Below, piece by piece: positions 22,440 to 34,100 of a stretch of DNA of 64,000 bases. A model generated the notes under the pieces. The model made no database searches, was not told where the DNA came from, and saw nothing but the letters and a program-made list of their open reading frames with translations. This stretch comes from Uloborus plumipes (lineage: Eukaryota; Arthropoda; Arachnida; Araneae; Uloboridae). How positions within the stretch are numbered: the first letter of the stretch is position 1; the number at the start of each line of letters is the position of its first letter. A program made the position numbers and the translations under genes. The stretch spans positions 1 to 64,000 of the forward strand of contig JAXGGA010001160.1 of assembly GCA_038373865.1 (NCBI GenBank), in the 5' to 3' direction.

Positions 22440-23200
22440 AAGAAAATCGCCGACAAATATAGCTCCCTACACGACAATGGAGTTTCCGTGCTCTATTAAA
22501 GCAATTTCTACTTTCCTAGCCACTAGAGGTGCATTAAACCGTTGCTGTTGTTCTAACGTGAGTAGCAAGGCAAACAAGCGTTTGTTCTGCTGGTAGCATT
22601 AGCCGTTCAACAGAGTCCTAGACGTGTGCAAGTACGTAAATATCTGAGACCCATTAAGGTAGTTTGCAGCAGAGTGAAGGTGATAACTCAAAAGGCGTTT
22701 GGGACGGCAGAAATGATGACCAAATTAAACTAATCAGTATTATGTCCTCCAATACGGACGAAGCTATCAGTTTTAAGATATAAGTGGGCGTTATTGCTGA
22801 ATTTCAAATTCTCCTAGTCGGAATCTGCCCGTTCTTTCGCAAGATTGGCAATGATTCAGAAGACCCGCCTATGAGAAAAGTCGATAGGAAACTCTTTTGC
22901 AGCGAGGTTCTGTACAAATAGATGAAATACTCAATCAGATGTAAATTCTTAATTGAGAGGTTAGGATGGTTCAGTTTGTCACTACATTCGCTAAATCTCA
23001 TCAAATATATGTTTGGGGTCCAATGAGTAATGTAGGTGTAGATTCGGTGGAACTTAGTACCGAATAATATCGTGCATAAAGTTGCTGATTCTGATATCTT
23101 GTTTCTAGTACTGCGAGATGTTGATCCGAATCTTGATGGAAAACTGCTTTTTTGGATGCTATTATAATAATCAGACTCGAAGTATTCAAAAAATTTCCTG
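22440..23200 (+). pseudogene. Heavily decayed Tc1/mariner-like element
   Basis: The region is less AT-rich than its flanks. In the + frame, 22943-23020 reads KFLIERLGW, then SLSLHSLNLIKYMFGV. This resembles the WPSxSPDLNPIEHVWGV catalytic segment after many P-to-L and E-to-K type changes. Stops follow at once. The order relative to the fragment at 21940 shows these are two different insertions. Ends are not visible, so the limits are approximate. Confidence 0.4.
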
Positions 23201-24358
23201 TTTAAGAGAGTATATCTTAAACTTATTTATTTATTTTAATTTATCTTATCGAAACTGTTGAGAAATATGCACTTCCATATTGATTAATTTAAACCTGTGA
23301 TGAATGACGCTCTATTGATCATTATAACTTAACGCGAAAGAGATAACTAATGAAAGACCTATACCGGATTTTCTAAGAAAGTGCCAATAGAGATGTTTAA
23401 GTTTTTATCAGGACATGGTGGCCGAAAAATTGTCTCTTACGGATTTCCCATCTTGCTGTCAATGTGATTCTAGCCACTCAATGGACCATTGCCATATCAA
23501 TACGTAGTCAGCACGAAGCAAATTTTAATGTATCTTTGACTTAGATGTTAAAACCGGCTATCGTAACAAATAAATAAGCAAGTATAAGATGCATAACTGA
23601 TGAGGAAGACAGTCGTAAAACAGTGACACTAACGACCTATAAATTAGTTCACATTTAAATTTACCCAGGATGATTAAGGTGAAACTAAACGTACATGAAG
23701 TATTTAGCATGAAATTAAATTTATTCAGAAGGGGAAAATATTGAAAAAGTAGTTTCTGCAGAATTGTGATTTCTGTAACTATTATCTTTTTCAGGCTTTT
23801 TAACAGTGACGTAGATTTGAAATTTTAGTTTTTGCATCTACATCTGATCGGCTATTTCTCTACAAAATTCGTGGCTTTTCTTGAGTTTGCAACTATGTAA
23901 CTTAAAATGTCTTCATATAAAAATTACAGTTTGTTAATTATTTCAGAAAAAATATAATAACGTGCTGAACCCTGTCCAAGTTTTAATAAAATTTTAGCAG
24001 CATTAAGAAGAAGACATTGAAAAACACAAACACATTGCACAGGAACCTACAGTAATCAATAATGAAGATTAACGATGTAGTTACCGATTATGTTGTCTAA
24101 ATCAACCTGATGAAACGATACAAAAATGGAAAATGTCTCTTTCTTTATTTGTCGAAAGTCCTGATGAAGTTAACTCGTCTTTTTAATTTATTCACACATC
24201 TATCGATTCTTACATTGTGGAATTTTCATCGACGACGAAACGGTATCGATTTCTGTATCCCTCGGAGTCTTTCTTTATTGGGTTTAGGAAAGGGAAGACG
24301 CTGCCTAGGGGGCAGGGGGAAGGAAAACAGCGAGAAAAAGTAAGGCCTCTATATAAGA
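23201..24358. other. Unassigned sequence
   Basis: No gene recognised. A GC-elevated stretch at about 24225-24345 has frames on both strands with no known domain. Confidence 0.45.
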
Positions 24359-24750
24359 TGAGCTGACTTATCCGACATTTTGGTTCCAAAAAGACGCGTT
24401 TGGTTCCACTCTGCATGGTATGTGTATGAAAATCGCGTTAAAGAAAACTGGTGCTAAACTTCAGATGGCTGACCTAATTGAAGTTTAACTGTTCCAACTA
24501 ATAAAATGAGGATATTTTATTCATTTAAATTTCTTACAAACAAAAAGGATGAAAATGGGTTTATTTACCGGAAATGTTTCCTCATAACCTAGTATTTAAT
24601 TTGAGAATTTGGTTATCTTGCTAGATTTACTCAATGTGAAATATTTTGACGATATAGCTACCATTGATTAAAATAACGAATTTCCAAACACTTTTAACGA
24701 GTTTGGATCCAAAGCCGTCTTAGAACCAAGATGTCGGATAGGTCGGCCTG
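24359..24750. mobile_element. Possible MITE: 40 bp inverted repeat pair
   Basis: 24369-24407 (TATCCGACATTTTGGTTCC...) and 24705-24740 (inverse of TATCCGACATCTTGGTTCT...) are diverged inverted repeats about 300 bp apart. Partial similarity extends outwards. No target duplication was identified, so the boundaries and class are unsure. Confidence 0.5.
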
Positions 24751-27700
24751 TCATGTAAAGGGGTTCTAAGAAAAAGGGAGCCCAGAGAAGGGCAAACATT
24801 TGCCCGGAATTGCTATCACTCGGGTATTGAATAGCTGTCTGCCGATAGACTAAGTGCATCAGACGGCAGACAGGGATGGTTCCCGACTTTTCAAACATGT
24901 AGCAACACATAATCACACTTTCCAGTTTCTTTCCGTCTCTAATGGGGAAGAGTGGATTAAGTATTCATTAGGACTCACCTGAAAGAGAATTCGATGCGAC
25001 GACGGGTGTGGGTAGATATGTATGCATTAGATGTAATGTCGCTTTCAAAGCATCGCGTAGATATTAAAGAGACTGAGAGCAATAATAATAATCTTTCAGG
25101 CATTAAATTGAATGGATTCTAGGTTATATCTGAAAATGAAAATTAATAAACTTTGGTGGTGGCTTAAGGTACACGTATTATTATAATTAGTTCTTAAACC
25201 ATTATTTAGAAAAAAACACGGAATTTTAAAAAACTTAATTACATTTTTAAAAATCTTCGTAAAGATAATATTTTTAGAAGGATACAATATCTATTACGAT
25301 AGTATGACAACGTTCAATCAAAGTAAATGCGACACTTATTAGGAATGGAAAATAAACGCATCCTCATGTCGAAATATTTGCGAAAATTCTTCAAATTAAC
25401 AATTATGGGTAAAAAACAATACAGAGAGAGAATACTAGTACATCTAAAAATAAAAAGAAAATTGCAATAATTATATTCCTTTTCAAATGCTTTTTTTTTA
25501 CTTCAACAGACAGATGTAGCATTTATTTCAATCGTTTGGAAACACGTAAGCACCAATAATAAACTACTTAGTGAATAGAGAGTTAAAGCACAGTGGCTCA
25601 AAATTATCGACCACGATTTATTTTTAAATGTTTTCACTGCGGTTGTCGTTAATCGAATCGATTACAACGTGAACCCATGTATTTACTAACAGACGGTTTA
25701 CATGAATAGAAAATTATGATGACTTGGATATCAACTCCGTAACGTTTAGCATGATGCCTGACTATTTCATGCGCTTACATAGGGCAAGAAAGCTGTGTCA
25801 GGTACTTCCCATTATAGATTTCAGACCTGGCCTGTGTGAAAGGTACTCTCACGTAGCGTACATACATTTTAAACGTTTCATTAACGTTTTAAAATGGTTG
25901 TCCCGATGTAAACAATAATTTTACAACGTTTAAGAAAAAAAGTGTGCATGCCTGGGATGACCCTAGCTATGGATCTCAAGGCAATCAAGTAAAATAATGC
26001 TTACGGTTATTCAATGGAAATACATACAAAAAATGACAGGCACAAAGAAGGCTTCAAAGCGGGAGAAAAAAACTCCAACACGTTCAACTTTGCTTTCGTA
26101 TCAAGTTTTGTGCAAGCGAACTGTTTTTATTGTATTATCTTTGCACACATTATGCAAGTACTGGTATTGTAAAAATCCACTTATTGCTGTTTCTCCAAAC
26201 TTAGTCTCCGCCATAGACCATTTCAAACGCTTTTATGCCCACTCTGGGCACTTTTCGTCCAAGTTTCTTCTACCTCTCTGTATATATGTGGACATTAAAT
26301 ATATTCTCTCCGTGAGATGTGAATGTTGCTTTCCAAAGGCTATGAAAAACATTATTAAAAAAAAAACACTAAACTAAAGTTGTCATACCTAATGAAATCT
26401 TGATTTATTGACGTATTGTACTAAATATAAAGATTACTACTGGTTACAAAGTAGTTTTCTAAGTGTACAATTAATTTCCGAATTTGTTTTATTAAATTTT
26501 AAAAACAAGTTAAATGTTTATGAAAAGTAAAACTTGAATGGAAGTTATAGGAAAAGTAAGGTTTACGCACTGTGTAATTCATAAAAATTGCCTCCTGAAA
26601 AAGAAAAAAAAAAGCACTACGAAGAAACCATACGCTCATGTTCAAACTACTTTTTGGGAGGATGGTGTTTTGGTCATTTCAGTCTTTACGTCTTATCTTA
26701 CATCTTTGAACGAGCAATTCTTGTATATATATTAAAATTTCGGATCTCGAACACGGCTCTAACAATCTTGATAAAATTTTGTATTTAGATTAAGTTTTGG
26801 TTTTTGGGTTCATCTACATTGACATTTTTTCTGTAAAAACGCGAGTTTTCACAAAAACCCGTTCTTTGTGCCTTCATTCAAAGTTTGAGGAGCTTTCTTT
26901 CACCATTTTCATTATGATTACTATTATTGTTACTATTTCATATAGCAAAAACGTTTTATTATAACAATGGGTTTCATATTTAATCACATCAGCGTAAATT
27001 TAAATTTTTATGGCATTTGACAAACGAGTTTTGACAACACGTTAGAATGGTTATTGTTTTTGCAATGTGAGAGATTGATCAATATAAAGTTATTGTGGTG
27101 AGATTTTACGATTAAAATATTTATCGTTTAAATAAGCTTGGGTTTTTTAAAATAAATTACGGCTGTTTTAAATGCTCAGTTGCAGTCAAGGGCTAAAAAC
27201 ACTTTTCAAGTTTATCTAATTAAGTACTTCGAACTTTAGAAGGCAAAACGATTTTACAAACCTCGTTGTACTGTACATTAAGCACCGTATTTGAGTAATA
27301 CTAGGGCTGTGAGGGGCGAGGGAGGTTTCACCCCTCGCTGCGCTACTGCAAGGAAGAATAACCAACGGACACCTTAGTTACAACCTATTTCCTCATGAAT
27401 CCTTTTTAGGACTTCCTGCTTTATTTCCGGTGTTTTGACAAACAGCCCATCAACTATCCACTCCATGTCAAACGAAAATTTCCGACGGGCACCTCGGGCG
27501 TTATGAGAACTCGGACACTATTAGTATAACGCGCGGGAGCAGCGGGCGAAAATAAAACGAGCGTACAACCCTGGGAGCGCGTGGGCGTGATTTATGGACA
27601 CATTTATGAGTCGTGAGGGAGACATCATTCATTTACAACTCCCTGCCTACGCTGCTTGGATCCGAGGGTCGACCGCTCAGGATCAGGCGATGCGAAAAAT

Positions 27701-28771
27701 TGCATTCGAATTATTGTAGTTTCGTTTTTACTTGTTTATTTGTCGATGTGACAAAGCAATTATTTTAAGTCATCAAAAAGGTTCTTGTTGTATTAAAGAG
27801 AAATTATTCAAGAGGATTTGTTCGGGATTAGAATAGGGCTGAGGGCGAAAGTGAATGCAGTAAGAGCAGACATTTGGGTTGAAAGAGGAAGTTGAACATT
27901 AACGTTAAATGCCTAAAAAGCAGTAAAAATTGCAGGCGTGTGTGTAGGGGTTAAATATATCGCTATTGGTCGTTTGGTTGCACGGAAGGTGAATCAGGTA
28001 AAATCTGTCCGGTAATACAATTTTGTGACAAAATGTTGTTTTTTGTTTTTTTATTCCTGGTCGTTAATAGTATATGGCCCTTAAGTATTTTTAAGATGTT
28101 CGTGGAAGCAAATAAAACAGCTTGTATATGTCTCTAATATGAAACTTGGAGTTATAAGATAAGAGAAGAGTTCTATAATCAAGCGCAAAGTTTCTCACTT
28201 CAAATTTTTATAATCTAAAATCTAACTAAAATTTTATAATCCGACGTTTAACGCTGATAAAATGTCATTATTAACCCTGAAACATCTGCAATATTTATTG
28301 ATATGTGTGCTACTAACGTTGATTATTTTATTCATTCATCGAAAGCGAAAACATTACGTAAAGTGATTCACATAAGAAATTGTTTGGACATTAATGCAAA
28401 ACCTTTATGGTAACAAAGTAAACAGTATCAAGAGCATCATTTGAACACTTTTGAGCAACTAAGAGTACCCGAAAGAGTCGCTTGTTCTCATGTCTAATTT
28501 AACAGGAGGTCCCATTAACTAATGCTGCAATGATGCATCCCCCCCCCTAATTACAGTAATAGGACAAATATTCGCTTTCGTGTTTCGTTTAAACGGCCCA
28601 CGTGTTTGAAACAGAAAACAGTGAACCAATTTTTTCTTCAAAAAATGTGAAAAACTACTTAATGTATATTTTAACGTCTTATGATCAACTCTACGAGTAA
28701 TTTTCTTGCAAGGTCAAGTGTTTTAGCATGCTGAACTTTTAAGACTGCATATTTAAAAACTTGTTTTGCTT
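24751..28771. other. Unassigned sequence with a GC-elevated block
   Basis: It is mostly AT-rich with short ORFs. The longest, 25997-26377 on +, codes 126 residues without a recognised domain. At about 27410-27720 the sequence becomes clearly GC-elevated, with several CG dinucleotides, GATTTATGG and a GATCC-rich end. No frame runs through it. This is a good candidate for conserved regulatory DNA. GCGAGGG...CCCCTCGC near 27317-27341 can form a hairpin. Confidence 0.45.
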
Positions 28772-28857
28772 TAGTACCCACAATACCCATATTATCCGGA
28801 TTTTTGGTACTCCAGGTTTTCTTGTGCCCTGTTAGCCCGGATAAACAAGGTTGTACT
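28772..28857. mobile_element. Possible tiny pogo-like MITE
   Basis: ATATTATCCGG inside the left end and, from the right end, TAGTACAACCTTGTTTATCCGG resemble Tigger-type ends. The copy is only about 86 bp and its left end is poorly conserved. Confidence 0.35.
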
Positions 28858-30016
28858 ATACCTCAAAACTATATAATCTTGTATCGAAACTAAATTTTAA
28901 TATGAGTTAGTTCAATACTAAAAAATAAATAAAAACAAAACTGAACAAATTTTCATTTTTATGGATTAGTATAATGGTTTTTGTCACAAAGCTTACATTT
29001 AATGTAACAAAATAATGTTCTTAAGTACAAATAATCAGAAACATTCCGAAGAGAGAAAAAGAGAAATTCTCACTCTAAAAAGACGTAACAAAATATTTTT
29101 ATCTCTTCTAAGAATGACAAAAGAAGGGAAAATTTTGAAAGCACTTTCATGAAATATTTGTTTTTTACCCAAAAAATGAGTGAATCTACACTGGATCTGA
29201 CTTACATAATGTCTGCAGCTTATTATAAAAATTCGCTTAATAAAACTATTTTCTAAACTTTTTCAACATCTTTAAAGCAGTTCACATCTCAAAAATATAG
29301 TTTGATTTGTTTGAAAATATTTGCACTGTATTTTACCACTGAATTCGTATCATATTAGCAAAGAACTATCTAAATGAAAAGTAATCAACTTATTAAGAAT
29401 TCAACTACAAATTTATTCTACTTCCTTCGAAACTTAATGAAATTTAAAGCATAAATGCACTTCGCAATTCGCTGTTTTGTTTTTTTTTTTTTGAAGAGCT
29501 AGCACGCTTCTGTGTGATAAAAATTTCACAAAAAATCTTCTACAATATACATTTTGAATTTTTAAGCGATAAAATTCTAAAAAAACTATTTGAGGGAAAG
29601 ATTGCCAAAACTTTGTTTTAGTTGGCAGAGTTTTTTTTAACAATGTAAGAGAAGATGATTCTTCAATTGACAAAAAATAAGCTATAGAAAAAGTTATTGC
29701 CAGCTGGTGCTATTCGAGAGTTTTTAAACGAAAATGTTTCGAAAATAATGACTGACTTCTCGATTTTTAAGGAAAGATGCTCAAAAAATGAAAAAAGTGT
29801 TCTGACTTGAAACAACAAAAATAATCATAATAAATTTAGTTTCAGGAATAATCCTTTTTATTACTTTATAGGTAAAAATACAATTAAAAGTTCAGAAGTA
29901 ATTTTGTTTAATGTAATGAGCTGAAAGCGCTTAAATTTATTTTGAGAGCCAGAGCAGTTTAACTGCCCTCTGATCAGAAAGTTCATCTAAAATGTTTATT
30001 TGTTCATGTTAAATAT
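28858..30016. other. Unassigned AT-rich sequence
   Basis: No gene or repeat family recognised. The ORF 29434-29673 on - has no known domain. Confidence 0.5.
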
Positions 30017-30020
30017 TTAA

Positions 30021-30538
30021 CTCATTTATGCCCAGTAGCCTAAAAACGGGACAATTGTTAGTTACTGCATACAAAAACCTGTAATGGGTATATCATTTTA
30101 CTCTAAAGCTGTTTTTCACAAGTTAAATAGTCCTTCTTGAGAAAACCAGTTAGAGCCACTGTTTGGACATCAGAGTTTAATTATTGCCAGCTATTTTCAG
30201 ACAAATCAGTCAAGCAACGATCCAGCATGGGTAGCTGCAGAAAGTAAGTTTTTTTGCGAACTTATTTTTCATAAAATTAAACTATTTTAAAATTATTTGC
30301 TTAAAATTGATCAGAGATGCCTTCTGTAACGTTACTTTGCAAAAGTAAAGTCAAGTAAGGTCGTATTTAGCTCACATATCTGCAAAATATCGCATAAACA
30401 GGACGTTAAATAACTTAATAAATATGGCAACGGCGAACTATTTTAAGCCAAAAATGTATGTAAACCATTCCAAGTAAGAGTTTTAAGCAGATAAAAATTG
30501 AAAAAAATTGTTAAAAAAAAAACTTGGGCATAAATGGG
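30021..30538. mobile_element. piggyBac-like MITE with TTAA target duplication
   Basis: TTAA is at 30017-30020 and 30539-30542. The ends are CTCATTTATGCCCAG and, read from the right, CCCATTTATGCCCAAG, so one base differs in the first 14. The 518 bp interior is AT-rich and non-coding. The TIR sequence differs from the piggyBac-like element at 9710, so it is a separate family. Confidence 0.85.
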
Positions 30539-30553
30539 TTAAACGTCTTAGAA

Positions 30554-31173
30554 GAGTGGTGCCCAACCTACGGCCTTCTCGCAGATTATGTGTCTCGATA
30601 TAAGCTGGTTCATGTGTTCCGTTGTTATGTGTACTTTTACAAATCGAAACTTCTAAAACAATAGAATATCAAAATTCGTAAGTACGGAGACTTGTTGCAA
30701 AATTAAAAGCCGAATAGTCAAAAAATGGTTTCTAAAAACAGACAGATTTTATTTCAACAAAATAAGCATGTACTAATGATAACAACAATTGAATCGGCGA
30801 GACCAAAAGCAACATCAGTCACAAAAATTCGAAAATTCGTTTTTGATGAGAACGAGTTGTGGGAGGCAAGATACGTGTTGAGGTCAAATATCACGTCAGC
30901 CAGGTTACTAATTCGAAAGATAAGGGGCCTGTTACTTGAACGTTGACCGCAGAAACAATGCTAGAATTCAGGCATTTTTTCTCTCTTCTGAGCAATTTGA
31001 AATTCTGGACTTACGTTGTTTTCGCACTCACCGATTCAATTCCTGATTTGTTAATTTTCGTTTAGTTTCCTTATCTAAAATATTCAAATATATTTAAATA
31101 TTTTAAGTGCTCTGGCCAGCGAAACTCATTTTTTATTACGTGAGGCCTCCGGATTAAAAAAATGGCACCACTG
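30554..31173. mobile_element. hAT element relic with 7/8 target duplication
   Basis: TCTTAGAA (30546-30553) and TCTAAGAA (31174-31181) flank 620 bp whose ends are GAGTGGTGCCC and, from the right, CAGTGGTGCC. An open frame (30725-30946, 73 residues) lies inside but matches nothing I recognise; it could be a transposase remnant. It begins 15 bp beyond the piggyBac-like element at 30021-30538. Confidence 0.75.
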
Positions 31174-31181
31174 TCTAAGAA

Positions 31182-34100
31182 GGATCTTACTTTGTGTGCT
31201 CCTCTTTCAAGTGTGGGTAGTTAGTTTCAACACGATGTAACTAATTCTTACTTATTACACATGAAAATATCAGTTTTACTACAATGTAAAATGCTATGGT
31301 CGGCGACGGGTAACATATTAAAATGCAAAATGTCGTAGAGGATCCCAACGCTCTCTTTGCCCATGGCCCCTTGCAGTCAGAATCGGGCCCCTTCAAACAA
31401 TAAAATGAACATACTTATTTACTTCCAGCCACTTTGAAGGGAATCCATCCGGTTCCTGTACTCTTTAAAAATCTTCTCATTTCGGTGGAAAGAATCCCTG
31501 AAGGTATTTCTAAAGCATATTGTGTATGCAGGACACTCTCCGGTATTATTCGCGGATCTTCCTTTACAGGAAGAGCGCGTCTTCTGGACGGGGAGGGGGG
31601 TTGGGGGGGGGATCTCGGATTTTTTCCGAAAGAAAAGAGAGCCTAGTGCAAAAGGAGATTTGTGTCACGGACCATTATGTTGCTAAAGCCACCGAATAAA
31701 TGGATTTTTATGCAGTTGCGCTCTGGGAGGAACATTTTCCACGAGATAAAGTCATTTCGAATTTCATTTGTTAGTTCTGCTGCAGACGTCAAATAGCCGA
31801 AACAATATTTTCTACAAATGAAGTAGATTCAGATAATTTTTACTATCAAGATTAGAGCTCGTCATTAAAAAACTTTAATACAGTTACTGTCTGATAGTTG
31901 AATCAGTGGTTAAATGAATCCCCCGCTTCAAAGAATCAAATCGCGAAAAGCAGAACATCCAGCTTTATTGAATTAGTTGCTTTGTTGAATCAGCCGCTTT
32001 ATTGAATCAAAACTGTTTAGAACAAATGTGATTCGCACAAGCGGCGGCCACAAAAGTCGACTATATACTGTAGTTGGGGTAAACTGACTGGGCAATGTCA
32101 TAATTCTGTGGTAAGGATCTATGTTGCTTTCACAATGCTGCCAGATTAGGTTTGTCTCTACTACAATGCAAGTAGATAACAGATTGCAATTACAAATGCA
32201 GATTTCCAAATTTTTTGACTAGTTATCTTTGTATTTTCAGCAAAGGCAATTAATTTACACATCTTTAGTTATGGATACTTTACTTCGTCTCGATAACACT
32301 ACTTTACTAACAAGTGGATTTGTAATGTCATGAAATAAACGGTTCAAATCACATTCATTTAGTACACATTTTTCAGCGCTTGTTTCTTTTTCTTTTTTTT
32401 CGTTTCAATTATTTTAATGGTGAAAGTTGTCGGTTCTTGGTATTTACTATTAAATCGGATTGTTTAGAGTGGACAGGAGGGGGCCATCACCTCCCTAGAG
32501 AAATAAGATGAAATAATGTACATATGAAAGTGTATTTTCTTCCCTCTGTCTTTTGAGCTTTTGTCCTCCTCCCTCGGCTCCCAGAAAAAAATATCTGGGC
32601 TAGCTAAAACTAATGAAAACATGAATTGCATGCCAAGTACTGTTTTTTTTTTTTTTTTTTAATATAATGACATCAAAAGCATTGAGTAATAGTAACTTTT
32701 ATTTAATATTACTTTCCCAACCGTCAAACAAAAACGAGTAATTTAAAAAGGATTGTGAATGATCACGACCATGACACACACACGCAAATACTCCAAGGTC
32801 CACTGTATACCACTAAACGGGATTTCCCGGTTGAATAGGCCCCTGAACAGAGCTCTGTTCTTGTTCCAGCCAATGAGCGAACCAACCAATGAACCAGTTC
32901 CTCCAGATACATTGATTTGAACGTGAACTTAGAGGACTCTGACCACGAACGCATTCAACGTGCCCCAGTCACCACTAGAGAACATAGGGGATCTTCGACC
33001 TGCTAGCATCAAGCATGGGAGTCTCCAGCTGCCTAACTTTTAAACAGCTGTTCCATTAACTACCAAATCGAAAGCGTGGTTAGTTAACGTGAGGACAAGT
33101 TCTATAAGAATGATATTGAAATTACCAGCACGTCAGTCATGTGCAATCACATTTCGCACATTTATTTGTTTAATTTCTCAATAGCATGTAACTAACATGG
33201 TGTTGAAAATAAAGGGGTTGGGGAGGTGATACGCCCATTTTCTGACCATTCTGTATAACAGAAAAAAAAACTGCTTATGATTCAAAAAAATAATAATAAT
33301 AACAATCATAATGTAACATGAAAAAAACGGCTGAGAATAACAACTTACTTGCAAGCAGGAAAAGCTCTTGATTTTTTGCTGCTCAGGCACTGAGCCATAT
33401 TTGAGTTCTTGTTTCCCATTTTATTCCAGTTTTTGAATTTTCCGATGTATATCACTACATCGACATCAGAGCAGGGTTCAAATTCCAAGCACTTGTTACA
33501 AAAATCGGACGATATTATATGAATAGGATCACATTCAGGTCAGCACAACTTGAACATTTATGTTCAGTCATTTTCACAATATTTTTAACTATGTAGTAGT
33601 ATCCAGTTCATGCAAATGAACACCGCACAAACTTCACATGTTTTCAGTCTTCTCAATCGAAGCACAAGAAAAATTTCTAATTGAATATCAAAATTGGTTT
33701 TATAATTTGTACGAATTAAAGATCTGTTCGAGAGAATTCAAGCCTATAACTGAAGCATTTCCCGCAGATATTAGATTACGTCTCGCAAAAACTATCAGCA
33801 ATTAATTTTTTGAAGCAACGAAGGACTTATTTATACATTCTCATTTATTTAAGAATATAGTTAAAAAATTCTTCTCATAAGAGGAAAATTTTGAAATTTT
33901 CATTCATAAAATTTCAAAACTTATCATCCCAAATTCTAAAATAATGATTAAGTGTGAGTGCTTCAATAGTTAGATAAATTTTTATGTTAAAAATTTTTAT
34001 GTATGGAAAAGCAATGTATGTTTTAGACTATTTGTAAACATATAGAAACATATATATATTTTTTAAACATTAATAAGCAGATATATATAATTTTATGTCC

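Noticed and set aside
25997..26377. 126-residue open frame
   Set aside because: No domain, no signal of splicing or conserved composition; length is within chance for AT-rich DNA with few stops in one frame.
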